Assembly (NCBI RefSeq): GCF_020882245.1
Contig: NC_083598.1
Location: forward strand, 64,145,858-64,209,857
Direction: 5' to 3'
DNA from: Rhopalosiphum padi
Taxonomy: Eukaryota; Arthropoda; Insecta; Hemiptera; Aphididae
Length of the DNA: 64,000 bases
Shown: positions 40,311 to 52,690 of the stretch, piece after piece
Numbering within the stretch: position 1 is the first letter of the stretch
How the letters are laid out: each line of letters begins with the position of its first letter
The notes under the pieces: generated by a model
Seen by the model: the letters and a program-made list of their open reading frames with translations, nothing else
Told to the model about the DNA's origin: nothing
The model's database searches: none
Program-made: the position numbers and the translations under genes

Positions 40311-42478
40311 ACTCGAACTATTTAAATATAATTTATTTATTCCGATTATTCTGTAAGGTTTTATCAATGAATAATCTCCCTCATCACGTCATTTTTTTTT
40401 TTTATTATTCATTATTCATCATAATGGTTTATATTATGGTGTATAATATACAGATTTTAAGTTTTCTAAACAAAAATAAAAAAACTAAAATGATACAATA
40501 CAACTAACTTATATACAAGTCAACAAAGACTAAGCAGTTTTATAAGATAACAACTTATTACAAATGCAGTATATATACCTATATGGCTATATTATTAACT
40601 TTTCGGTTTCACAAGTTTAACATCGTGTAATATAATATTATACTTCTTACTTCTTAGACATGTTAAACATATTTGATCACATTCAAATATATAATTACAT
40701 TCTCAAATTTAATTTTATTCGCATACTCTAGGTAGTGACGCAGTGTATATATTACTTATTTGTAAAAGTTTAAAAAGACTATCAATCAATTTTTACTATT
40801 TTCAATGAAAATTTTATATATTTAATTTATAAATATAATGAGTTTACAAAAAATACTTGTTAATTTTTTTTAGAAATTATGGTTTATTTTTTTCGGAAGA
40901 GGGAATAATTAGGTAAGCTTAAAGTTACGGGAAGCAAATGAAAACACATACAAATCTGAAAAGTAGACAAGTATATTAATGTTTAAGTTTATGTTTTTTG
41001 CATTGTTGTTTTTTTTATAAATGTGTATTTCAAATGATGTCATTTACACAATTACTTTATAAGACAAAAAAAAAAAAATGTTATTAAGGGAATTTCAGAC
41101 ATCTAATGTTCATTCCCTAGAGTCATGAGAGAAATATATTTATACAACACTAAAAAATCGATTTAAAGCGAGTATGGTTATTATGATAGCGTATACAAAC
41201 ATCTTTCTCAATATATATTTTCTCTAATAGAGTGTGCGTATATCTTTATATACGTTAAATTCTTATCCAGGCTCATTTTCAAATTTGTCTTAATCGAAAA
41301 AAAAAATATAAAATAACCTGAAACATTAATTTTATTCAAATTTGTCTAGCTGTTTTTAAACATAAATATAAAATGTATAATAAATTAACCAATAATCCTA
41401 CAAGTTTGGTTCAGAATTTACAATCCACTTTTGTTTTAAAAACATACTGATGTACTACAATATAATATATACCACATAAACCACTGATTACTGTAATTGG
41501 CTTTAATGTGATTCATTTATGATACTACGAGTATAAACTAAGAATTAGTGATTTGTCCAATGTACACGCTTTTGTAGACATAAAAGCGATAAACAACTTT
41601 GGAGGGAACATTAAATTTACAATTTACATCGATAAAAGTAAGTGCATTTAGGTGGTTTCGAATACATTAATGTATGTTGCGACTCGCAATTATCTCAACT
41701 ATTAAATGTAAAAAGTAAAAACTAGGGTGACTATAGTTGCAGTAATTAGAGGAAATAACGGTAAATAGTTGGTGATATATTAAATACAATCGATAAAATA
41801 CAAGTGCTATCCTAAATATAGTAATTAGGTATATAACAAAATAAATTTTTATATAAAGTTTTTGTTAAATTCAAGTTTTCTTCCAAGATAAAGTTTAAAT
41901 TATATCATAAAATATTGTACTTATAATAATATTATAACTATTTATATAGTATAGGAAAAAATAACTGAATATGGACTATAGTCTATGGTTTTTTTTTTTT
42001 TTTTAAATAATTTTTGTAAAATATCTATACTACAGTTTGAAATTTATGAAGTTATAGGTTATTATTCGCAATCAAATGTATAATATAAACTATATATAAT
42101 ACATAGTTATTTAGTTACATAGTTACTATATACTCAATACTGGCCTAAAGACAGTAAGTAATAAAATCGAAATGTCGCCCTTTTCGGTCAAAACTTATCG
42201 TTCCCTTTTCGAGCAGTACATTTTTTCTTTAAATAAATGTACAGTTAGAACAACTTAATTAAACTTTTTTTTTAATTTAATCATAAATTAAAATATTAAA
42301 ATTATTTATGTTATAAATATTTAATATAATTATATTCAAAAATTTAATTTTGAATGCTCAAAAAAATATATCTATAAGTATTACACATATAACCGTGAAA
42401 AAATAATAAAAATAAAATAATTTGTAATAAAATGTTACAGCATTGTATAACGTTGTAATCTAATGGCTTATATTATAT

Positions 42479-42811
42479 CAGTGTTTCTCAACCAGTGTAT
42501 GACACAGACGCGGATTCAGGGAGGGCTATGGGTGCTCGGGCTATACGAATAAGTCCAAATTTATCACAAAATATATTAAATGAGATAAAATATTAAAATA
42601 TTTTTGATACGATTTACAAAAACTAATAAGTATTTGATATAATTTTTATGATGATTAAAAATAGATCTGTTATCGTCGATAACTTATCGACATATTTTAA
42701 ATTATAAACTAAATGAAATATTATACATTATTCGTATTTGTTTATTGTGTGTCACCAAGTATGAAATATTATAATAGTATGTTGTCATAACACAAATGTT
42801 GAGAAACACTG
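42479..42811. mobile_element. hAT-like MITE (CAGTGTTTCTCAAC ends)
   Basis: The element is 333 bp. Terminal inverted repeats CAGTGTTTCTCAAC lie at 42479-42492 and 42798-42811, with ATGACA repeated just inside both ends. CAGTG-type ends are typical of hAT elements. The flanks share only TTATAT (42473-42478 and 42812-42817), not a clean 8-bp duplication, so the target duplication has decayed or the AT-rich flanks mimic it. Near the left end lies GACGCGGATTCAGGGAGGGC, the look of another transposon's terminus, so a nested fragment is possible. Confidence 0.65.
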
Positions 42812-42819
42812 TTATATAC

Positions 42820-45330
42820 TATATACATCATTAATATTTTACTAATTTAATAGTCGATGACAATATGTATAAAAATTTGGATTATTTGTAGGTTTTAATA
42901 ATAATACGTCATATGAAATACGATAGTGGATTAGAAACGCTTTTGAATTACTGTTTTTAAACCCACGTGAAGTATCAAATAATGTTTTGTAAATTGTTTT
43001 ATGCTGGAATGCACTGATGATGACAGATCAAAAACATCTTGCGATTACTTGACTGACAATTTCATAAATGAAGCTTATTTCCACATCAACTTTGGACTGC
43101 TGCGTTGGTAAGTTTGACTAGAACTATTAATGTTTGCAAACCATTTCCACTCTTTTTTCAAAGATTGTAGTTTTATTATTTTTTTCATAATTGTATGTAA
43201 TAATTGTAATAGTTAGAAATGAAAACTTTATCAAAATAAATCACATATTTGGATACAATATTGTATGTAATTAAATTTAAAAAAATGTTTAGTTGAGTTT
43301 TCTAGATTTAAATCTTAAATAAAACTATACTTACTGAAATAGGACATTGGCCGAGAAGTAGAGCTGGGCTAATTTAGTCAGAAAACTGACATTGACCAAA
43401 AAGGGAGTCACCCATTAAATCGATAATCCTGTGGTGTATCAAAAACTAATTACAATTTTTTCGATCCTATTACCTATATGAAAACCTATATCAATGTTCT
43501 TAATGAAGAAATGAATTATATATTCGACACGGCTAGCACATTTACGAGAAATAGAGTCAAATAGGATTTTCTTGGAATCATTTTTAAATAATTAAAAATT
43601 GTATATTGAATATTATACAATAAGCAATTGTAATTTTAGTAGCATTAAATGCTATTAACGATTTGAGCTTCTTAGTTCTTAAATTATAGTTTTGTAAATT
43701 ATAATTATGAAAATTAAGCATACATATTATTTCATATGTATTGATATAGGATTTTTGATAGTTTGTTTAAAAGTTTCAGCGTTTGTAATTTATATTAATT
43801 GTATTTCTATTAAATTTAAATGTTCAATAAAAAATGTCCTATTTGGTGTAAAATATTTTTTTATGATAATTAATTACATTTTTAATATAGGCAATTATGT
43901 TAATTATTTTCATTTATGTTTATAAGGCAAACTATATAAAACGAGTTGTATTTTTAAATTAATTATTTTACAGAAAACAATTATCTTTCTATTTATAATT
44001 CGATCTTGTATGTTTATAGGTAAGCAAATAACAAATAAGAATATTACCAATTATAATACATAATTATTAATTAATATCACATATTATTGTTAATGACCTT
44101 ATTAGTAAATGTATTTAACGGTTTATACTGTTTATAGTACGTATATGACTATATTAGATAGATATAGGTTAACCTAGCCTTACATAAATACAGCTGCGCC
44201 CGGCGGCAGATCTAAAAAATGTTTACAAATGGGAGGAAGAGACACAATATTCATATTTCAGTATAATTTAACTATAAATTATACATTTTATTGATAGAAA
44301 ATATAAATAAAAACATATTTTCACACGTAATAATAATATTATATTTACAATTTATATAAATCTTAATTACTATATTATTATTAATATGAAGTATTGCTAT
44401 AATAAGTCATTAAGTCTAATCCGGTGCATCTTAGATCTTATATATGTTTAATAGTTATATTATAAATTTAAATCGATTAGAAAGAAATAACAGCAACACG
44501 AGTTTAAAATATATGTCGGTTTGTTCGTAATTTTTATTTTAATTTTTCAGTATCAACGGATTTAATTTTTTTTTAATCAGATAATAAATTATTTTGTAGT
44601 TTTCGTTTATTATCTATTTTATCAACTTTTGACTTAAAAAACCAAATTTTCAAAAATGTCATGGTTAATATTATTATAATTTTAGAACTTCGTAACGACA
44701 CGATGTTATAATGGCATAATACTATACTACCTACATTACTTATTATAATGTAATTTAAACAATATTATCAAAACCGTGGCCAGTAATGACTATGATCTGA
44801 TGATCGTATTATTTCTACAATTAATTCTTACTAAGAGTTTGAATAAACTAAAGATATCATGATTTCATGTAGTATCTAAAAATAACTGGAAATAAGTACC
44901 TACTTGGAGAAACAATATAAATTGTATTTTAAGCTGACAAATAATTGATATTTGTATAGGTATTTTTTAAATGACAAAATAATTTAAAATCAGATATATT
45001 ATTTTGTATTTTAAATCAATGTGACAGCGTTGCATAAAAGTTAGCACTTTTCCTTTTATTTGTTCATTGTTCAATAAAAAAATAGAACTACAATATTTTT
45101 AAAATAAGTAGATATTTATACTTACATTACACAACTCCGTAGTGTACGTACCTAAATAAATAATAATAAATATATATGTACACAATCGTTTGAATATTTA
45201 ACATGAACTATTATTTAAAACATGAAACAAATATTCTATAATTTTGTAATAGTTAAATTCAATGTTCGATTGATAAAAAAAAAAAGCATAATATATTTAC
45301 CATTAAATCGTCAAATTTTCAATGATCTGT
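42820..45330. other. AT-rich stretch before the tRNA gene
   Basis: No coding exon recognised. A small GC-rich patch at 44192-44212 (AGCTGCGCCCGGCGGCAGA) is probably a transposon fragment. The open frame at 43707-43925 is a hydrophobic AT-rich translation and is not supported. Confidence 0.45.
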
Positions 45331-45335
45331 CACCT

Positions 45336-45417
45336 GACGAGGTGGCCGAGTGGTTAAGGCGTTGGACTGCTAATCCAATGTGCTCTGCACGCGTGGGTTC
45401 GAATCCCATCTTCGTCG
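45336..45417 (+). tRNA. tRNA-Ser(GCU)
   Basis: An 82-nt type II tRNA gene reading AGC/AGU serine codons. The acceptor stem GACGAGG pairs with CTTCGTC (one G-T pair), followed by discriminator G at 45417. The anticodon stem TTGGA/TCCAA encloses CTGCTAA, giving anticodon GCT at 45369-45371. A long variable arm (TGTGCTCTGCAC region) is typical of serine tRNAs. The T arm is GTGGG-TTCGAAT-CCCAT. The internal pol III promoter is intact: A box TGGCCGAGTGG at 45343-45353 and B box GGTTCGAATCC at 45396-45406. There is no intron and no encoded CCA, as expected of a eukaryotic nuclear gene. All stems pair, so it is probably functional. Confidence 0.97.
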
Positions 45418-45428
45418 AGACGGTGAAA

Positions 45429-45436
45429 TTTTTTTT
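45429..45436 (+). terminator. RNA polymerase III terminator of tRNA-Ser
   Basis: A run of eight T residues starts 12 bases after the tRNA discriminator base, the standard pol III stop signal. It supports an active gene rather than a tRNA-derived repeat. Confidence 0.85.
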
Positions 45437-45645
45437 GAATGTATACAATATGATTTTTACATTTACAAATTATTTTATCAAAGGATAATTTGTGCAATAA
45501 ATTATTCGTATATAATTTTATATTATTATAACATATTTAAGATTTCGTAAAATTCCATACCAATAACGTCACTGAGTTTCATTAGTCGACACTTTTATCA
45601 TATCATTGCAATCATATTATTTATTTTAGATATAAATAAAAGTGA

Positions 45646-45714
45646 ATGGATTGCCCACGCATGACGAATCACGAATTAATAATACTTCAGAAAAACACAA
45701 GTCCTGATATTATG
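45646..45714 (+). other. Candidate short first coding exon, plus strand
   Basis: An ATG (45646) with an in-frame TGA just upstream opens 23 codons (MDCPRMTNHELIILQKNTS...) that end exactly at ATG|GTAAGT, a near-perfect donor. A TTATTTTAG acceptor-like site lies at 45621-45629. The segment is slightly richer in GC than its flanks. I recognise no protein family and find no partner exon downstream, so this may be chance or a decayed repeat. Confidence 0.2.
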
Positions 45715-47011
45715 GTAAGTTATTGTTTGACTGTTGTGATTTAATTTGATAAATGAAAATCCATTTCCACTGACAAAATATACACTCTTATTATATTTGC
45801 ACCATATACATTATTGCGGTACATTATTTATCGTAGGTACCAGTTATGGCACATTTTTGTTGACGTACATAAATGCGCACGTCGTATAGTATAAATTGTT
45901 TCTTGTGTTATTTTTAAGTGTACAACACTTACTGTATACATTGTACAAGTAAATTAGTGGTTGGCTGTCAAATATTGTGTCTAGTCACTTTATAATAAAT
46001 TGAATTATTTAGGTATTATGTGGTACCTACGGTATTCTTAATTTAAAGTGAATTTGTTTGGTTTAGGCATACATATTACTATAATGAATGGGTTCCAAAA
46101 TGAAAGCAATTATGAAATAGGTAGGAACAGTGCCTACTAATAATATATTGTATGTATGTAAATTTTGCATGGAAAAAAATAATTTGGTACCTAATGGTCA
46201 ATGGATAATATTTAATTATCGATCATATTTTAGCGTTATTACTTATTACCTAAATGCCCTAAATAATAGCTATTTAAAATGCTTTGTTAGTTATTGATGA
46301 TAAATAAGTAAATAGATTTTTTGTTTATATTCTAGTTTAATTTATATAAGTAATGATGTTAGAAATTGGTAAATACTATTTTATTTAGTTCAAATTAATA
46401 ATAAATATAAGTAAATAATTGTACTTAAAATCTACCCTAATGTAGTGCATATGTTCTTGAAAAAACAGAAATAGTAAAATATAAATGGGGTATGGACATG
46501 GAAATTAAAAATTGTTTATAATAAAAAAACACAGACAATAATGCGGATATATTTTAAAGATATTGAAAAAAATTATTCTCATCAGACATTGTCACATTGA
46601 TTAAATAAATAGTGTTTTTTAATGTAAGAAAAAGTGTACGATGTGCAATGGAAACATTTATTACATCATCCGAATTTAATTTCATGTTTTTGATCGTTTT
46701 GTGTATTAGTATTTTGCGAATGAACGTGTTAAATCGCGCTGTTATTATATAAACAAAAAAACCATTTATCATCGGTCTGAAAATAAATAACATTTCTATA
46801 GTTAATAGTTATTTCATACATGTATATATATTATATACTATGTACATACCTACTGAAAACGATTACAAATGGAACTCTGTGTGGTTTTTGTTCGTTTATA
46901 AAATAGTTATTCGTTATCGTTTCATAAAGTAACAAAATCTAACGATTTACATCAAACTTTTAGTTCAGTGAACTGTGGAAGTGTGAACATGAATACTATA
47001 AGAAATGTGTA

Positions 47012-47345
47012 CTTACCAGAATCCCACCCGCGGATCTTTCTGTCACAAAAACGTGTAAACCTTCATCGGTCAGCACATATTATAATAATTATTATTGTGA
47101 TAAATCATATTAATATAACTAATACATTTTTAGATTCTAAGTAGAGCCATAACAAATGTATTGGTAATACAATGATATTTTTATTTTTGTTTGTGTATAT
47201 GTGTCTGAAAATACTATTTACAGTAAAAAAAAATAGTCACACCAATTTTTGACAAAAATGATTTTGTTTTTTGTTGAAACTTAAAAAATAGTTATCGTAC
47301 TAGTATACTTTACATTTTTAGAAATATTTTTACTATAATTTTCTA
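47012..47345 (+). repeat. Aphid-type dispersed repeat, copy 5, with conserved-looking head
   Basis: AGATTCTAAGTAGAGCC at about 47133 is the family's head variant. ATTTTGTTTTTTGTTGAAAC and TTTTCTATAAAATATATAATTTTACAAAC follow as in the other copies. The upstream block 47020-47080 is GC-richer. On the minus strand it reads as a short frame LTDEGLHVFVTERSAGGIL that ends at CTG|GTAAGT. I regard that block as part of the repeat rather than a host exon. Confidence 0.5.
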
Positions 47346-47349
47346 TAAA

Positions 47350-50300
47350 ATATATAATTTTACAAACATTACATTAGATATACAATGTACATGTATTGTA
47401 TACCCAATAATAATATAATAATTATTATCATATAAAATATGAAATGTTTTAGAAAATATATAAATTCAATCTACATGTGTAATAGAAAAATAAATCATTA
47501 ATAATAATAATATAATACAATATTTAGGTTGGAGATCTATTTCCACTTAACATCGTTTATCGAGTATAGCGTGATTTATCATTGAATTCAAATATATTTG
47601 TACATTGTGCAGCAGAACGAGTTTTTTTCTGGTTTTTATTATTTATTTTATTTAAACATGATATTATGCAAGAAATATAAAAATAAAAATATAATTATTT
47701 GACCTAACAAAGTTTTATTTTTATTTTATTTGTTTATTTTTTATTCAATACTCCATAGAGTACCTTACGTAATATAAATCCTTTGAAAAACCATTATACA
47801 AAAATTATTATTATTTTCATTCGTATTTTAAGAACCACTGTACAGTTGTTCAAAACTTTAGTACCTCTACACAATAGTTATAAAGAAAACTACCAAAGCT
47901 TTTAACATAATATTACTAACCTGCTATTTATTATCGTCAGTCCTTACTTCGTTAATGTTTTATTCATTCTCCAGACATGTATAAACTCGTATCATATGTA
48001 ATGTATGAGACAATCATTCACCGTCAAATTCGACCATCAACTTATTTGTTCACAACAATAACCAAAGTCATATCGTCTTTGTCTTAATTAGAATACCGTT
48101 ATACAGTTTAACACTATATAACATACTGAGACTAAGGTCTATAAGTATCCAGTAGGTATACATCTGAGTAAATTAATTATGATAATTTATTACATTTCGA
48201 GTAACATCATAAAGGCCAGTAAAAATAGTTTTTAGTTTCATATTGCATTAAAAGTTTAGACGTAGTACTTAAATAAAAAAAAAACTATATTCAGAGTAAT
48301 TTGAATATTTACCGTAAAATATTTATTACAACATAACGATACTGCTAAACTCGTCATTCATCAAGTATTTTTCTGTTAAAAAAGATCCCCCCCCCAAATA
48401 AATATTTTTGAATAACATTATTGTGTATTATTATTTAAAAAAATAAGTATATAGTTATCTATGTACAATATCAGTTTTAAAAAATACAATAGGTAATTTC
48501 CCATTGATTTAATACTATACTGTTAAAAATATACAAAATAAACATAATTATACTAAATAAAGAAATAATATTTTAACTATAAACATAATAACCATTAAAA
48601 TGCAACTTTTATTTTCATTTGTCCAGACTATTAATAACGTATTATGTTGAAGTGAAATATTTTTATCAGTTTCTTTTCTTTAAACTAAAAATTCAATAAA
48701 AACAAATTCAATACTTTTTTAACATTATGAAACGTTAGATACTATTATTACATATACAACTACCTATACTAGTCGTAAATCATACTACTCTTACCTACTA
48801 TAACACAAAAGTTCTTTTTGAAAAAATAAATTGTATTATATAAATTTAAAACTAAATACAGTATGTATACCTATATACTTACACACTATATTATAATATA
48901 TATATACTACTCGTATGTTATATATATTTTTTAGAAAGAAGCATTATTTTTATCTCACTTGTCACTCTGGTAGTCTGATGTAATCGTATCAAATATTCAC
49001 TTTAATCATTCACGTAATAGGATCTATTAAATTAAAAAGATTGGATTGGCTAATTTCCCAAAAAGGATATTGTACAGTATATTATTATGTAATGCAGTGT
49101 GTACCTACATTGATTATTATTAGACAGTAAAATTAATTTGCGGTCTATGATTGTTATTATTCAATGAACTGGCCAACACAGCCAATGTAAAGACAACACA
49201 ATAACGTAGTTATTGTCATGTAATTATAATCTAAATACATTATTCACTCATAATACTCGTATGTTTACGAGTACTTTAGTGGTAAAATTAATTTTGACGT
49301 GAATTTTAAATTTTATAAGTATGCACTATACTAAACTTGTGATGATAATTGTTTATTTGCCTATAGGTATATGGAATAATTTTTAAGTACTTTCTGTTAG
49401 TCGAGGGGAATGAAAATAACATAAAAGCATAAGCAAAATATTGTTGATCTTCCAACGTGACATTTTTTAATAATAAAACTGAAAAGGAACAAAATTCAAA
49501 AAAACAAAATAAATGTTCAAAACTCTCTATAAAATTATATTTTTTTGAATAACAATAAAATAACAAAAATTGATTTTATTAAAAAAAAAAAGAAAACGGA
49601 AACCACGTTATTATCGTTGTCATGGTCACCAACACATTCTTTTCAGAAAGTCAAAATCTTAGTTATACTTTTTTCATTACTCCAAAGTCTCTACTGCCTA
49701 CATATTTAACACATATCAATAATTTAAAATTCTACCTACTGTTCTTGGTTAATAGTCATGGTAAATTTTAAATAATAATGATTAAATAAACTATCGATGT
49801 AATAAATCTAAGTTAGTATGAATATTAAAATATACACGGTAGAAAATTTACAATTTAATTTAAATGGCCAAAATTTCTAAAGTGTATGATAGTTAATTTT
49901 CTCTTTGATGTTGAAAAGTTTATTATTATTTATGAAGTATATAGTAATGTATAGAAGTATAATAGTTAACTATCTATACAACGCATATAAATATTATATT
50001 ACAAAGAAACAGAAAAAGTTTATTTACTTACCTTAACTTATTCACTTTGAACTATTAAGAATAACTTTCTAAATTATTATTTAAAATATGTAATTTATTA
50101 CAAACATATAAACATAATATATTACACATAGCCACATAGGTACATATTATAATGTGTGATCATTATAATATAATATATTAATTGATATCTTGTGCAAAGT
50201 AACAGTACATTATTCTATAATAATTTACATATTAAAACATTACACTTCGTGATATAGCTATGTGTATTATTAATTAATATTTCATTATTTAACTGATTTG

Positions 50301-51849
50301 TATGTGGTTTTTCAAAAACCATATTATACTAATATGCATGTACGACCTGGTCAGCGTAAATCAATCGCTGAAAAGTGCAAGTTATTCGGATATTATATTC
50401 CTTTGACGTCATCACAATTGGTACATAAAGCTAAACAGCGTATAATATACATCAAAACATATGATGACCATATAACAATAATATCCTGTTACACGGTGGC
50501 AAAACAAACGCGATCTGAGAAGCGATCGCATCTCTATTTTTCTTAAGTTTTAGAGGTCAATGTTATGATGAAAACAATAACTTTATGTATTATCAATATA
50601 AGTACTTGTAATTTATAAAAACAAAATGTTTACATATTAAAAAAAAAATTGTATTGGACATCAAATTGACAGGTACCTAAGTGGGTGGGTAGATTTTATG
50701 TTGTTTACGAGTTATTTTAACGGATATCGAAATATGAATGATATTTTTGAAGATATATGAAAACCTGTAAAAGAATAAAAGATCCAAATAAATTGGAATG
50801 TCTGTACACGAACAGCCGCGCATTTAAAACGGCATTGTCGCTAATGTCCTACTCTTCAAAACATTCCAACCATTCTCAAAACGCCATGAAGTATTTCAAG
50901 AATGTGCGTACAGACGCTTCTTCCCCCCTGAAATAGACAAAGAGAATGCGAATTGGAAAAAATAAATACCCATAATTTATTCAATCGACCGTTTCAGTTT
51001 AACGATGGTATTTTAATTTTTATTAAGAAGAACTGTAAATATAACTTTTGATGGTTGAAGATATACGTAAAAACATAACAATTCGAACATTCAAAAATAA
51101 TAAATATTTTTTACACGTAGTTAGAAAACTATCAATAATATTTACTTCAAGACATTATATAGTGACAATGATCGAAAATCAAGCATTTCAGTTTTTCTGT
51201 ATATATATTATTTTAATACATGTTATTATAACCTATGTATAAATAATTTAATTCAGAGACGCCTTTTAAAAAATTACAGTGTGTCTTGGTATCCCTATTT
51301 TTTTATTTGCGTCTTATTGCCTTGTTTTTAGTTTATACAAACGCGACAATGGCTACAGTTGCATAAAATTTGTAATAATATAATATTAGGAAAACCATAA
51401 AACGTATTTAATATACTTTATTATACATTATACATAATACGTATCATACGTATATTAGTAAGGCATATTTGTTATTTATAGATGTATATTATTATATTGA
51501 TATATGCATAACAAAAAAAAAGTCCAGATTCCGACTTTCCTATTTTTTAATTCATTAAAATAGCTTAGGCTATACATAACTAGGCTACATAACCCTTCAA
51601 TTTCGTACACTTGTTGTACATACAGAAATTAAATCTATACATTTACTTATTTACTCTGATAAAGTATAATAGTAAAATTGACCTGAAAATGAAAAACTGG
51701 CTTACAAAAAAATTGACACCCTTATAAAAACTCAAATGACACTACTAATTGAATTCGACGTTTATTGAAACGTCATTTCTTAGACATCAATAATTATATA
51801 TATATAATATTAAAAATATTATAACATCCTTTTAACTGCAATAATTATA
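47350..51849. other. Gene-poor AT-rich stretch
   Basis: Nothing is recognised with confidence. Patches at 50340-50545 (open frame, no domain) and 50800-50960 (GC-richer, containing GTCTGTAC and GTACAGAC as a short inverted pair) differ in composition from their flanks. Confidence 0.45.
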
Positions 51850-51861
51850 TATTATGAATGT

Positions 51862-52198
51862 TTTTTTTATCATTATTATTAATTAAAGACCCTCGGCGGC
51901 TGTAGCCATTGGTCTGACACTATGGTACATAATATATATTGCTTAACCTAAAAATTAAAATTAAACATTCATATATTATTAAACAAATTTGATTTTTTTA
52001 AGAACATTAAAATATTTTGTATTGACTTTGGCTCCGGACTAAGGATTTCATACAAATGTATCGATCGTAGTATGTCTTCGCGGTAACTCTGGAAATTGCG
52101 GCATTCGGCGAGAATGTGCTTGTAATTTGAACACCACAGGTGGAACATTTAGGAGGCTTTTCTTTAGTCATTAAGACGTGTTGATGGGTCATTAATGT
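51862..52198 (-). mobile_element. 5'-truncated LINE (non-LTR retrotransposon) 3' end
   Basis: On the minus strand the sequence encodes the end of a LINE ORF2: THQHVLMTKEKPPKCSTCG, then after a one-base frameshift near 52120, KHILAECRNF and on to a stop at 51971-51969. CxxCG...HxxxxC is the C-terminal zinc-binding motif of jockey/R1/I-type polyproteins. The 3' UTR ends in an A-rich tail at the left edge (T run 51861-51868 on the plus strand). A 12-bp target duplication, TATTATGAATGT, flanks it at 51850-51861 and 52199-52210. Truncation at the 5' end with an A tail and a target duplication is the signature of target-primed reverse transcription. The copy is dead, but insertion was recent enough for the duplication to be perfect. 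Confidence 0.9.
51969..52193 (-). pseudogene. LINE ORF2 C-terminal fragment, frameshifted
   Basis: About 75 residues remain of the reverse-transcriptase polyprotein tail, downstream of any RT or RNase H domain. The first half (through CGVQIT) and the second half (KHILAEC...YEILSPEPK...) are in adjacent frames, which implies loss of one base around 52119-52121. The reading then reaches a normal stop. It encodes only the zinc-knuckle-like tail, so no enzymatic activity is possible. Confidence 0.8.
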
Positions 52199-52263
52199 TA
52201 TTATGAATGTATCATATGTATATAATATAAATAATAAATCATATTATTTATAAATTTATACAT

Positions 52264-52690
52264 ATGTATAAAAACGAATGTTTGTCTATTCGTGTCTTAT
52301 GATGGTCTCCCCAACTGCTAAACCGATCTTGATGATACATTTTTTAACTTAGTTATTATTATACAAAAGTGAGTAACGTAGATTAAAAATTATCTGTGTA
52401 TTTTATGTTTGTTTGCCTTTCTTTCTATCCGTGTCCGAATTCGAGATTTTTCTTTATCATCTTTCCGCGTCGTTCACGAGTTGTTCAATTACGTGCGTCG
52501 TGCAGTAGAGTTACTCAAGCAATACACAGCAAGACTTAAAGCAGATTGTTCTCAAATTGCCCAATCGCAAGAACAACACGCAGAAAGAGTCCAAGTAATC
52601 ATTAGTTCACGAGTGGCTGAATCTCGACGAACAGTTCATGTTGATTTGGAGCTTTGTGGACATCAGTATGATGTAAATTACAATTAGAGT
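52264..52690 (+). mobile_element. Possible Helitron fragment with N-terminal coding remnant
   Basis: The block opens with AACGAATGTTTGTCTATTCG... and CTAAACCGATCTTGATGATAC, close to the 5' leader I associate with insect Helitrons (a 'xACCGATTTTGATGAA' string). An open frame at 52409-52687 follows, with the charged segment KADCSQIAQSQEQHAERVQV ending at a stop. Such Gln/Glu/Arg-rich segments occur near the N-terminus of Helitron replicase-helicase proteins. No Rep or helicase motif is present, and I see no certain TC or CTRR-hairpin termini. Another transposon class is possible. Confidence 0.35.

Noticed and set aside
45222..45488. 88-codon plus-strand open frame
   Set aside because: It runs through the tRNA-Ser gene and exists only because that gene is GC-rich.
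50021..50036. Minus-strand AAG|GTAAGT donor match
   Set aside because: Surrounding sequence is plain AT-rich DNA with stops in all frames; a chance match.
50298..50546. 82-codon plus-strand frame with MHVRPGQRKS
   Set aside because: Slightly better composition than chance frames, but no family, no splice site I trust and a non-ATG start; kept only as a compositional patch.
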